From the NCBI GenBank assembly GCA_041559015.1, contig JBFFED010000001.1, positions 62,001 through 126,000 of the forward strand: a DNA stretch of 64,000 nucleotides, written 5' to 3'. Made by a program: the position numbers and the translations under genes. The notes under the pieces were generated by a model that worked only from the letters and a program-made list of their open reading frames with translations, searched no databases and had not been told where the DNA came from. Positions 25,650-32,964 of the stretch are shown one piece after another. Numbering within the stretch: the first letter of the stretch is position 1; each line of letters starts with the position of its first letter. This DNA is from COMBO-56-21 sp041559015. Its GTDB lineage: Archaea > Thermoplasmatota > Thermoplasmata > UBA10834.

Positions 25650-26623
25650 TCCAATCCCTTGCCGACCATCTTGATGAACACGTCCTCCAACGTGGGCTCG
25701 GTCTTCTGGAGCGACTCAATCCTCGAGCCTTGGCTCAGCACAGCGGAGATGATATCGGACACCCCTGATTCGTCCCTCATCACGAACCTCAGCTTCGTGA
25801 GGCCACTCTCGCCGTCTTCCGTGAACGTGAAGTTCTCCACGCCTGGGAACGATCCGAACGCGGCTGCATCTTTCAGGCGCGTGACGTCCATGCTCAGGGT
25901 GGTGTTCATCCTGACCATCTTCTTGAGCCTCTCAGGGGTATCACATGCGAGTATCCGCCCGTTGTCGATGATCGCTATCCTGTCGCAGAGCTCGTCCGCC
26001 TCGACCATGTAGTGTGTGGTCAGCACGACCGTCTTGGTCGGGTGGTCCTTGAGCCAATCGACTATGTAACCCCTGATCACCCTGGAGGCGTTAACGTCGA
26101 GGCCGAGGGTCGGCTCGTCAAGGAAGATTATGTCAGGGTCGGTGATGAAACCCCGGATGATGTTCATCTTCTGCCTCTCGCCAGTCGACATCGTCCTCAC
26201 CTTCTCGTCCTTCTTGGCACTGAGGCCGAAGTCATCGAGCATCTCGTCTATGCGCTGAAGCGCGACCTTGCTCTTGATGCCGTAGAACTGAGAGAACATC
26301 CACAGGTTCTCCTTCACCGTGAGCAGGCCGTATCCGGATATCTCTCCCCCGGAGACCATATTGATCTTCTGCCTGACCGCGCTGAACTGGTTCTCGACGT
26401 CCAGCCCGGCGACGTAGGCCTTGCCCGATGTGGGGAGCAGGAGCGTGCTCAGGATCTTGAGGAGCGTCGTCTTGCCCGCCCCGTTCGGCCCCAGGAGCCC
26501 GAACAGCTCCCCCCGCTCTATCCGCAGGTCGACGGAGTCCAGGGCCTTCACTGACTTGCCCTCTTTCTTCTTCTTGGGTTCGAAAACCCTCGACAGCGAC
26601 TTCGTTTCTACAGCGGGTTCCAT
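25646..26623 (-). CDS. ABC transporter ATP-binding protein (ABC-2 exporter, DrrA-like)
   Basis: A 325-residue ATPase that powers the two permeases encoded downstream. Walker A is GPNGAGKTT (about residues 44-52), followed by a Q-loop region, the ABC signature MSTGERQ, Walker B IIFLDEPTLGLD and the switch His in LTTHYM. The C-terminal 80 residues after the nucleotide domain form the extra domain found in DrrA/CcmA-type exporter ATPases (MDVTRLKDA, EPTLEDVFIKMVGKGLE). The N-terminal Lys-rich insertion (EPKKKKEGKSVK) is slightly longer than usual. Substrate unknown; drugs, lipids or polysaccharide precursors are typical. Confidence 0.94.
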   Translation of the reverse strand: MEPAVETKSLSRVFEPKKKKEGKSVKALDSVDLRIERGELFGLLGPNGAGKTTLLKILSTLLLPTSGKAYVAGLDVENQFSAVRQKINMVSGGEISGYGLLTVKENLWMFSQFYGIKSKVALQRIDEMLDDFGLSAKKDEKVRTMSTGERQKMNIIRGFITDPDIIFLDEPTLGLDVNASRVIRGYIVDWLKDHPTKTVVLTTHYMVEADELCDRIAIIDNGRILACDTPERLKKMVRMNTTLSMDVTRLKDAAAFGSFPGVENFTFTEDGESGLTKLRFVMRDESGVSDIISAVLSQGSRIESLQKTEPTLEDVFIKMVGKGLE

Positions 26624-26709
26624 GTGCGGAGCACCTAGCCGAATGGAATGGTGGACCTATGAGCGGAGCGGGCCAACACGAAAATGGTCGCGCGGATGCG
26701 CGCAGGGCC

Positions 26710-26901
26710 TCAGGCTTCGTAGTGCGTCCTGTACCTCGTCACATACCCCGCGATCTTGTTCCGCATGGATATGGAACGCACATCTGTGAGCTTTGAGACC
26801 ATCAGCTTGTTGTGTTGGTAGTCACCCGTGAACTGTTCCGGATAGCGGTGGACCAGTTCGATGGCTACCCTCTTGATGTAGGTCGGTCTGATGTTTCCCA
26901 T
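26710..26901 (-). CDS. rps17e: 30S ribosomal protein S17e
   Basis: A 63-residue basic protein of the small ribosomal subunit, present in archaea and eukaryotes only. It starts with the family signature MGNIRPTYIKRVA and contains FTGDYQHNK and the IRNKIAGYVTRY-type ending (seen here as MRNKIAGYVTRYR). Length is normal for the archaeal form. It is monocistronic: the ABC operon starts 87 bases downstream and thyX ends 107 bases upstream. GGTGAG just before the ATG may act as ribosome site. Confidence 0.95.
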   Translation of the reverse strand: MGNIRPTYIKRVAIELVHRYPEQFTGDYQHNKLMVSKLTDVRSISMRNKIAGYVTRYRTHYEA

Positions 26902-26934
26902 AGGCTCACCGATTGGCCTGCGTAGGAGGAGGGC

Positions 26935-26946
26935 TTATATATGGTT
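26935..26946 (-). promoter_or_regulatory. TATA box of rps17e
   Basis: On the reverse strand CCATATATAAGC lies 34-45 bases before the S17e start. It is a near-consensus TATA element with an A-rich sequence (GAAAACC) just upstream in the BRE position. Confidence 0.7.
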
Positions 26947-27008
26947 TTCGGACTGGGAGGGCGCTCCTGTCGATACGGGCTCCAATTCCATGGCGGTCCG
27001 ACAGGAGC

Positions 27009-27722
27009 CTATTCTGGCCTCATGCTCTCGACAACCAGCTCCTCATCCGTTGGCATCTGACCCTTCTTGAACGGCCTCCCGCAGGTGTACTCCCCTTCCG
27101 GGCAGGAACCTCTGAAGCATCCTGGGCCGGCGTTCTCGAACAGTATCGGCGCGGCCTTCTTCGCCTCGGCGAGCATCCTCCAAGCCATCATCCGTATCTC
27201 CCATTGCGCTCTCCTGCAGCACCTGAGGCTGAAGAAATGCCAGAGCTCCCTGGCGTTCATGGTGATCGTGATGTTCGTATGGCACGCGTTCGGGAGCAGG
27301 TACCTCGCGTCCTCCTTGTCCACCTTGGAGGCGAGCTCACGGTACGCCTTCCAGGCGTCGTCCATCGCCCTCTTGTAGAGCTTCTTCGCGTCCGGGTCGG
27401 CCTGTATCGAGGGCGGGAGCACGTATTCCGCCCTGTCCATGGCGACATATCTCTGGCTCTGCTGGGAGTAAGAGGCTATCCTGTGCCTCACGAGCTGGTG
27501 TGTCAGCGTCCTCGAGACGCCCTCGACGCTGAAGGTGAAGTGTGCGTGCTCCACGACGGACAGGTGCCCCATGCCGACCACCTTCTTAATCATCTTCTTA
27601 GCCTTCTCGTCAGTGGTCTTCTCGAACAGCTCTGAGGCGCCCTTCTCGGAATAGCAGGATTGAGCGGCCGCTGCGCATATCTGGTCCGGGTTCTTCGTGT
27701 GGTTCAGAAGCACTACCTTCAA
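27009..27722 (-). CDS. thyX: Flavin-dependent thymidylate synthase
   Basis: ThyX makes dTMP from dUMP with methylenetetrahydrofolate, FAD and NADPH. The 237-residue protein has the ThyX signature RHRxxxxxxxS at residues 79-89 (RHRIASYSQQS) and the QRY that follows. Other family features are HLSVVEHAHFTF (dUMP/FAD contacts) and NARELWHFFSLRCC with RAQWEIR near the C-terminus. It replaces ThyA; no thyA is visible in the window. The gene stands alone, with CTATAGG about 40 bases upstream as possible TATA element. Confidence 0.97.
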   Translation of the reverse strand: MKVVLLNHTKNPDQICAAAAQSCYSEKGASELFEKTTDEKAKKMIKKVVGMGHLSVVEHAHFTFSVEGVSRTLTHQLVRHRIASYSQQSQRYVAMDRAEYVLPPSIQADPDAKKLYKRAMDDAWKAYRELASKVDKEDARYLLPNACHTNITITMNARELWHFFSLRCCRRAQWEIRMMAWRMLAEAKKAAPILFENAGPGCFRGSCPEGEYTCGRPFKKGQMPTDEELVVESMRPE

Positions 27723-27802
27723 GCGACCACCTGCTGAGCCCAGCCGGATACGCGTTCCATTCCTATAGCCTTTTCAGAAGCCCGCAGAGACATTCTCATC
27801 AA

Positions 27803-28519
27803 TCACTCCTGCTTCATCCAGAAACTGGTCGTGAATTCCCGACCGGATGCTGACGCCACTGGCTGGGTCCTGAGGTCCTTCAACCTCACAGTCTCGATCT
27901 CTGACCCTGCGAGGCCAGATGCTATACCTGACACATGTCCGTCCCCGACCACTGCCAAGACGGTGCTGTGCTGCGTGGCGATTTCCGAGAGCCGGCTGGC
28001 CATGAACCTGTTCCTGTCGTCGATCAAGACCGCCTTGATTGACGGGAACCCCGCTCCCACGAGCTCGAGGTATTGGTCCGAGCTCTCCTCGTACTTTCCG
28101 AGCTCCTTCTCGACCCGCTCCTTGGAAGCGAACAGGCCCACGAACGCCCCTCCCATGAGGTGTATCTTCTCCCTGAACGACATGCGCTTCCAGAGCCTCG
28201 CGAAGACGGTGGCGGCGTCCATGTCTATGAGCGCGACCTTGGCACCGACCTCGCGGGCGGCCTCCACGGCCGCGATCATCTCGTCCCCGACCTCCGTGCC
28301 GAACTTCGAGGCCATCCTCTTCTGGAAGTACCCGAGGAGCCGGTATTGCAGGGGCAAGGCCCGTGACTCTCCCCGTTGCACGAGCGCCCTGTACCGTCCA
28401 GAGTCCAGCTCCAGGCAGACGACCTCGGGCCTCCTCGAGCGAATCAGGTCCTTGACGCCCTCGGATATCGCGAACACGTGCCCAACGCCGACGATGGTTA
28501 TCATTTGGAGGTGCCCCAT
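27803..28519 (-). CDS. TraB family protein
   Basis: A 238-residue soluble member of the TraB/PrgY/GumN superfamily (Tiki-like fold), whose members are thought to act as metal-dependent proteases or signalling-peptide inhibitors. The two conserved GxxH motifs are present: GVGHVF at residues 10-15 near the N-terminus and VVGDGHVSGI in the last third. The glutamate motif is VVCLELDSGRYRAL. The usual C-terminal multi-helix membrane domain of archaeal TraB proteins (about 400 residues) is missing, so this is a short form. It shares a divergent promoter region of about 40 bases with the HAD phosphatase gene. Confidence 0.88.
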   Translation of the reverse strand: MGHLQMITIVGVGHVFAISEGVKDLIRSRRPEVVCLELDSGRYRALVQRGESRALPLQYRLLGYFQKRMASKFGTEVGDEMIAAVEAAREVGAKVALIDMDAATVFARLWKRMSFREKIHLMGGAFVGLFASKERVEKELGKYEESSDQYLELVGAGFPSIKAVLIDDRNRFMASRLSEIATQHSTVLAVVGDGHVSGIASGLAGSEIETVRLKDLRTQPVASASGREFTTSFWMKQE

Positions 28520-28526
28520 CGTCCCA

Positions 28527-28538
28527 TCCTTTTAATAA
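28527..28538. promoter_or_regulatory. Shared TATA-type element between traB-like and HAD genes
   Basis: CCTTTTAATAAT lies about 23-34 bases before GTG 28561 and 8-20 bases before the TraB start on the other strand. It fits a leaderless promoter for the HAD gene. The TraB promoter is probably further inside the HAD coding sequence or uses a later start codon (MITIVG). Confidence 0.45.
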
Positions 28539-28560
28539 TGCTTTCCGCCATCAGCGGGCA

Positions 28561-29196
28561 GTGGCCAGGCTCGTGGTCTTCGACATGGACGGCGTTCTAG
28601 CCGATACCATCAGCTCATGGGTGTTCGTACACCAGCATTTCGGTGTCAACAACGATGAATCCCTGTGCGTCTACCTGAGAGGTGATATCGATGACCTCGA
28701 GTTCATCAGGAGGGACATCGGCCTCTGGAAAGCGAAGGAGCCGGGAGTGACCTCCGAACGGATAAGGGATATCCTTGGGGAGGTGCCCTTGATGCCAGGG
28801 GCCTCGGAGACGATGGCTGCGCTCAGGGCGCTCGGCGTGAAGACCGCAATCGTCTCGGCGGGGATAGACCTCCTGTCCGAGCGCATCGCCGAGGAGCTGA
28901 GGATGGACCATCAGATAGCGAACGGCCTCGAGACCGACGCCTCTGGCCGACTATCTGGCAGAGGCATACTCCGCGTGAAGCTCACTGACAAGGGCGACGC
29001 CGTCCTTGCTGCGGCGAATATGTTTTGCGTGCGCAAAGCGGATGTCACCGCTGTTGGGAACTCGAAGTATGACATCTCGATGTTCCGCAAGGCAGGCAAG
29101 GGGATTGCCTTCTCCCCCGCAGACGACTCAGTGCGCGAGAGTGCTGACGCGGTCATCGATGGCAAGGACCTGACCAAGATACTGGACCTCATATGA
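28561..29196 (+). CDS. HAD-superfamily phosphatase (SerB-like)
   Basis: A 211-residue haloacid dehalogenase-like hydrolase. Motif I is VFDMDGVLAD (nucleophile Asp8, acid/base Asp10), motif II is AIVSAG, motif III is the Lys in LTDKGDAV, and motif IV is VGNSKYDISMF. The helical cap between motifs I and II and the pattern of motifs resemble phosphoserine phosphatase, but the substrate cannot be assigned. The start is GTG 28561; TATA spacing supports it. It converges on the Pcm gene with 8 bases between. Confidence 0.88.
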   Translation: MARLVVFDMDGVLADTISSWVFVHQHFGVNNDESLCVYLRGDIDDLEFIRRDIGLWKAKEPGVTSERIRDILGEVPLMPGASETMAALRALGVKTAIVSAGIDLLSERIAEELRMDHQIANGLETDASGRLSGRGILRVKLTDKGDAVLAAANMFCVRKADVTAVGNSKYDISMFRKAGKGIAFSPADDSVRESADAVIDGKDLTKILDLI

Positions 29197-29204
29197 CGGC
29201 TGCA

Positions 29205-29858
29205 TCAGTGGTAGCCGTGCTCCCCGATCAGGGGGACGAACACACAACCTCCAAGGCTCTCCTTCTTCAGCTCCGCGCCCCTCTTCTCTATCCTGATCAG
29301 GTCCTGGTAGAACCTGCCACCGACAGGCACCAGCAGCCTACCGCCCTCCGCGATCTGCTCCGTCAGCGGAGGCGGTATGTCCGGGGCACCCGCGGCGACG
29401 AATATCCTATCATATGGTGCATGTTCAGGCAGGCCTTTCGTCCCGTCGCCGAAAATGACCGTGACCACGGAGGCGTACCCTGTCTTCTTGAGGTTGGCCT
29501 CCGCGAAGGATGAAAGCGACGAGATTCGCTCGACAGTGTAGATGTGCCCTTCCTGACCGACGATCTCGGCGCAGACCGCCGCATGGTACCCCGAGCCCGC
29601 ACCTATCTCCAGCACCTTCATGCCTGGCCTGAGATCCAGGTGCTCCACCATGATCGCGACCATGTGTGGCGCGGATATCGTCTGCCTGTCGCCTATGGGC
29701 AGCGGAGTGTCCACATACGCGTCGTCCCTGATGCTCTCAGGTAGGAACTCCTCCCTCGGGACCCTCAGCATCGCGGCCTCGACGCTGGTGGTCGAGACGT
29801 AGCCGCGCCTCTTCAGGCTCTCCACGAGCCGCGTCCTCTGCTCCTCGAACGACTCCAT
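29205..29858 (-). CDS. pcm: Protein-L-isoaspartate O-methyltransferase
   Basis: Pcm methylates isoaspartyl residues of aged proteins to start their repair. The 217-residue form starts at ATG 29858 (MESFEEQRTRLV); the open frame runs further upstream to 29951 but the extra part resembles nothing and overlaps the upstream gene. Motifs are RVPREEFLP, DTPLPIGDRQTISAPHMVA (substrate-binding region) and the SAM loop LEIGAGSGYHAA. A conserved VPVGG loop is near the C-terminus. It is the last gene of a reverse-strand cluster with a zinc-finger protein, an MBL-fold hydrolase and a rhomboid protease. Confidence 0.95.
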   Translation of the reverse strand: MESFEEQRTRLVESLKRRGYVSTTSVEAAMLRVPREEFLPESIRDDAYVDTPLPIGDRQTISAPHMVAIMVEHLDLRPGMKVLEIGAGSGYHAAVCAEIVGQEGHIYTVERISSLSSFAEANLKKTGYASVVTVIFGDGTKGLPEHAPYDRIFVAAGAPDIPPPLTEQIAEGGRLLVPVGGRFYQDLIRIEKRGAELKKESLGGCVFVPLIGEHGYH

Positions 29859-29910
29859 CCGGATGGTAATCGCCGGAGAGGGTAAAATCTTGATGCCGAG
29901 GGCCATGCGT

Positions 29911-30516
29911 TCAGTGAGAAGTACTCTTCCTGACGATGTTCGCATACACACGCACTATGTCGCGAGCGCACGCGCCCCCGATCCTCAGGGACCTCTCCTT
30001 GATTTTTATGGAATGGATTACGACCTCGTGCTTGCCAACCTTCATCATGTCGCCTATGAAGAACTCCTCGTCTGGGAGGGCCATGACGTGATCGGAGTAC
30101 GACCTGCCGTGATGGTTTATCGAGAACGGCACCCTGACCTTGTCGAACTTCTTACCCCAGATGGTCTGGATATCGCCCGCCCTCGCACACTTGACCCTCG
30201 CGCCCTTGGACTCAATCGATGTGATGAGCACAGGGTCCTCACCGCACATGACCTCGTCCTCAACGCTGAGCACCTCGTCGGGGTCGAGGGCGATCGTCGA
30301 CTTGGCCGATTCGCGGAGCCAGCTGACGACCACCGGTATGTCCACAGGCTTCTGGACCGCCAGGACGGCATGATGCACATGACCGCACTGCTTGCACTTG
30401 ACCGTCGTCTCGAACACCGTCTGGGCCTTGCCACCCACCTTGCCGGTGAGCACCTCATGGAGAGCCTCGTGCTTGCAGATTGGGCATTCGACCGATACAG
30501 AAGAGGGGAGGGTCAT
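29911..30516 (-). CDS. HVO_0476-family zinc finger protein
   Basis: A 201-residue archaeal protein with an N-terminal zinc ribbon (CPIC at residues 11-14 and CKQCGHVHH near residue 41). The rest is predicted beta-rich, with LSVEDEVMCGEDPVLITSIE and a conserved C-terminal region (GGACARDIVRVYANI). Proteins of this type, named after HVO_0476 of Haloferax volcanii, are widespread in Euryarchaeota but have no established function; nucleic-acid or translation-related binding is a guess from the ribbon. It sits 52 bases upstream of pcm and 27 bases downstream of the MBL hydrolase. Confidence 0.8.
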   Translation of the reverse strand: MTLPSSVSVECPICKHEALHEVLTGKVGGKAQTVFETTVKCKQCGHVHHAVLAVQKPVDIPVVVSWLRESAKSTIALDPDEVLSVEDEVMCGEDPVLITSIESKGARVKCARAGDIQTIWGKKFDKVRVPFSINHHGRSYSDHVMALPDEEFFIGDMMKVGKHEVVIHSIKIKERSLRIGGACARDIVRVYANIVRKSTSH

Positions 30517-30543
30517 GATGCGAAGTGATTGCCCTGGTTGGTC

Positions 30544-31134
30544 TTACCTCTTTCTGTCCACCGATATCGGCACATCATGGCCTGGGATTATGACATCTGC
30601 CCATGATCGTATGAGTTCCATGGACCTTAGGGCAAGCTCAGGGCTGAAGTTCAGGAACGGTGGCACCCAATTGTCGTAGTTGGCCCTCGTCGGGATGGCA
30701 TCCCCGCAGATGGCGAACCGCTCACCGGCTGACACGAACACCGATATTGACCCCTCGGAGTGCCCCGGGGTCGGCACCAGCTCTATCCCCGGCAGTAGCT
30801 CCTGCCTTCCGCTCACCCTCATGCTCCCTGCAGGGGGCGACTCCGATCTGTGGGCCACGACCCGGGCCGCGACGAATAGATCGTTGCATCCGCAATGGTC
30901 GATGTGCATGTGCGTGTTGATCACGAACCGGACTGACTCTAGCTCGACCTTCATCCGCGCCAGGACCTTGACGAGCCTGTCCTCATCCTTCGGGGAGCCT
31001 GTGTCGACCATTATCCGCTTCTCGCCCACTTCGATCAGAGTGACGCTCGATGACGCGTCGATGACCTTGTCTCCGCTCCGCGTGATGTAACCGCTCCATA
31101 TCGGGCGGACGAACGGAGCCTTCGCGGCGATCAT
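30544..31134 (-). CDS. MBL-fold metallohydrolase
   Basis: A 196-residue metallo-beta-lactamase-fold hydrolase. The signature THMHIDHCG supplies His75, His77, Asp79 and His80; further ligands are in PTPGHSEGS, CGDAIP and the C-terminal IPGHDVP. The protein is close to the minimal size of the fold. The start is ATG 31134, overlapping the rhomboid gene TGA by four bases (ATGA). The frame is open to 32034 but that region is the rhomboid gene in another frame. Substrate unknown; lactonases, glyoxalase II and persulfide dioxygenases share the fold. Confidence 0.9.
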   Translation of the reverse strand: MIAAKAPFVRPIWSGYITRSGDKVIDASSSVTLIEVGEKRIMVDTGSPKDEDRLVKVLARMKVELESVRFVINTHMHIDHCGCNDLFVAARVVAHRSESPPAGSMRVSGRQELLPGIELVPTPGHSEGSISVFVSAGERFAICGDAIPTRANYDNWVPPFLNFSPELALRSMELIRSWADVIIPGHDVPISVDRKR

Positions 31135-32030
31135 ATCAGGTGGCCTTTCTCGCACATGACCGCCTCCTTGGTCACTCTCAGAGAGGAACCGCAGTGCGGG
31201 CACTTCGCCTTCGACACGAACTGCTCGATCCACGCGCTCTTCACATCTGGCACGTCCTCGTCCTCTATCCGCCTCAAGATCGCCTTGAGCTCTGGCGTCT
31301 TGGCCAGCTTCCTCAGGGACGAAAGGGATATCATCCTCTTGACACGCCTGTGCATGGGCGTCTTGACAAGCACCGGGGCAATAATCATGCCCGCCAACAT
31401 GCCCCCAAGATGTGCCTCGTAGGCGATGTCGAAGGAACCCATCGAGTATAGGACTTGCACGGCCAGGAATCCCAGGCCGGCCAGCCACAGAGGGAAGGTG
31501 AAGGACGGGACGAACAGAAGGGACATCCTCTCGTGAGGATAGAGCCTCACGAAGGCCCCTATCACGCCACTTATCGACCCTGAGGCCCCGACGGCGAAGA
31601 CGGCTTCCTCCCAGCGGAACAGCGCGAAGACCATCGTGCCGAACACGCCGCTGACGAGGTATATGACGACGTACCGTCTGGTCCCTATCCGTTCCTCGAA
31701 AGGCATCCCTATCAGGATGAGCACGAGCATGTTGAAGAGTATGTGAGTGATGCCCCTGACATCGTGTGTGTACATCGATGTCAACACGGTCACGAACCCC
31801 GTTGCGCTCGTAAGGTCTCTGGGCTGGAAGGCGAGCTGATACATGATAGTGCTTGGGCTTTCGGGGCCTGGGATGTACATGACCAGCATCGTGAACACGC
31901 ACGCCAGGCAGGCGAGGATGGAGAACATGCTCTGCCTCCACCACGCGTAGGCGGCTGTGGCGACAGCCACGGCGATCACGATCAGAGCTGCTATCTCCAA
32001 ACCAGTCCCCTCTCCATCTATTGGCCTCAA
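31131..32030 (-). CDS. Rhomboid-family intramembrane serine protease with C-terminal zinc ribbon
   Basis: A 299-residue intramembrane protease. Six or seven helices are visible. The conserved HILFN (residues 96-100), catalytic Ser150 in GASGSISG and His207 in AHLGGMLAG make it a complete rhomboid dyad. After the membrane domain comes a basic linker (KTPMHRRVKRM), a helical segment, and a zinc-ribbon-like end (CPHCGS...CEKGH) that would lie in the cytoplasm. This added module is found in some archaeal rhomboids and may recognise partners. It is the first gene of the cluster with the MBL hydrolase, with a four-base overlap. Confidence 0.93.
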   Translation of the reverse strand: MRPIDGEGTGLEIAALIVIAVAVATAAYAWWRQSMFSILACLACVFTMLVMYIPGPESPSTIMYQLAFQPRDLTSATGFVTVLTSMYTHDVRGITHILFNMLVLILIGMPFEERIGTRRYVVIYLVSGVFGTMVFALFRWEEAVFAVGASGSISGVIGAFVRLYPHERMSLLFVPSFTFPLWLAGLGFLAVQVLYSMGSFDIAYEAHLGGMLAGMIIAPVLVKTPMHRRVKRMISLSSLRKLAKTPELKAILRRIEDEDVPDVKSAWIEQFVSKAKCPHCGSSLRVTKEAVMCEKGHLI

Positions 32031-32116
32031 GCACCGGACTGTACGCGCCTGACTTGCCAGGTGATGGCCTTGGCCTAGTAAAACCTTAAGGATTAGGCTA
32101 GACCTATGCCCGAGCA

Positions 32117-32710
32117 GTGAAGGTCGACGGCAGCATAGACATAGAGGTGGACGACGAAGTCTACAACCCCAGCGACGACTCCTATCTGCTCCTCAGATGC
32201 GTCGAGGTGTCGCCTGGCCAGTCCTTTCTGGAAATGGGTGCCGGGACCGGGTTGGTCGCGCTCCACGCAGCAAAGCTCGGGGCCAAGGTGACCGCGGCTG
32301 ACGTGAACCCGAAGGCTGTTGAGTGCACGCGCAGGAACGCCGCCAGGAACGGCATAAGGCTTGAGGTGGTGCGCAGTGACCTCTTCGAGAAGGTAACCGG
32401 CATATTCGACGTGATAGCATTCAATCCCCCATACCTCCCCGGGACTGCCAGTTCGACCAGCTGGGTCGAGAAGGCGTGGGCCGGAGGGGAGGAAGGGAGT
32501 GAGATGGCCCTGGAGTTCCTGGCGAACGCCTGGAGGCACCTTGCCCCGGGAGGGAGGATATTCATGGTCCTCTCCTCCGTCGGAGGACTCATGAGCCTCC
32601 TGAAAGGCGCCAGAGAGAGATACGAGTCAGAGATGCTAGAGGAGAAGCACATGTTCTTCGAGTCGATCTACGCTTACAGATTCAAAGTGCGTGATTTCGC
32701 GAAAAGATAA
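32117..32710 (+). CDS. HemK2/Mtq2-like protein N5-glutamine methyltransferase
   Basis: A 197-residue class I SAM methyltransferase. The SAM loop is LEMGAGTG (residues 38-45), the acidic motif is AADVNP, and the catalytic NPPY is at residues 103-106 (FNPPYLPG). This combination with no N-terminal PrmC domain matches the archaeal/eukaryotic HemK2 (Mtq2) group, which methylates the GGQ glutamine of release factor aRF1 and, in eukaryotes, works with Trm112. The start is GTG 32117; the ATG 11 bases earlier runs into a stop. A TAGTAAAAC element about 35 bases upstream fits as TATA box. Confidence 0.92.
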   Translation: MKVDGSIDIEVDDEVYNPSDDSYLLLRCVEVSPGQSFLEMGAGTGLVALHAAKLGAKVTAADVNPKAVECTRRNAARNGIRLEVVRSDLFEKVTGIFDVIAFNPPYLPGTASSTSWVEKAWAGGEEGSEMALEFLANAWRHLAPGGRIFMVLSSVGGLMSLLKGARERYESEMLEEKHMFFESIYAYRFKVRDFAKR

Positions 32711-32775
32711 CCCAGCGATAAGTTTTATCTAGTGTCCTCCGCGATAGAAGCATTGAGCGATTACGGAGTGGGCGA

Positions 32776-32964
32776 GTGACTGCCGAGAAACTGCGCAAGT
32801 ACAACAACCTGGATGACCTGGACGAGCTCTGTAGGAGCTTCATAATAAACAGCGAAGCGGATACTGGCGCGGCAATTGAATACTGCAAGAGCTTTCTCAT
32901 GCTCCTGGAAGAGAAGAAGCCTAACTCAGGAGGCGTCTTATCCTCTCGCCCAAGATCTCACTGA
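32776..32964 (+). CDS. Small acidic hypothetical protein, 62 aa
   Basis: This frame starts at GTG 32776 and is preceded by a good TATA element (AGTTTTATCTAG near 32720) about 50 bases upstream. The first 48 residues look helical and acidic with two Cys (LDDLDELCRSF, AAIEYCKSFLMLLEE). The last 14 residues are encoded over the 3' end of the convergent gatE gene and look less protein-like. I do not recognise it. The promoter argues it is real; lack of any known homologue in memory keeps confidence low. Confidence 0.5.
   Translation: MTAEKLRKYNNLDDLDELCRSFIINSEADTGAAIEYCKSFLMLLEEKKPNSGGVLSSRPRSH

Noticed and set aside
31135..32034. Apparent long N-terminal extension of the MBL hydrolase
   Set aside because: The region is the rhomboid gene read in another frame; ATG 31134 overlaps the rhomboid stop as in other coupled genes.
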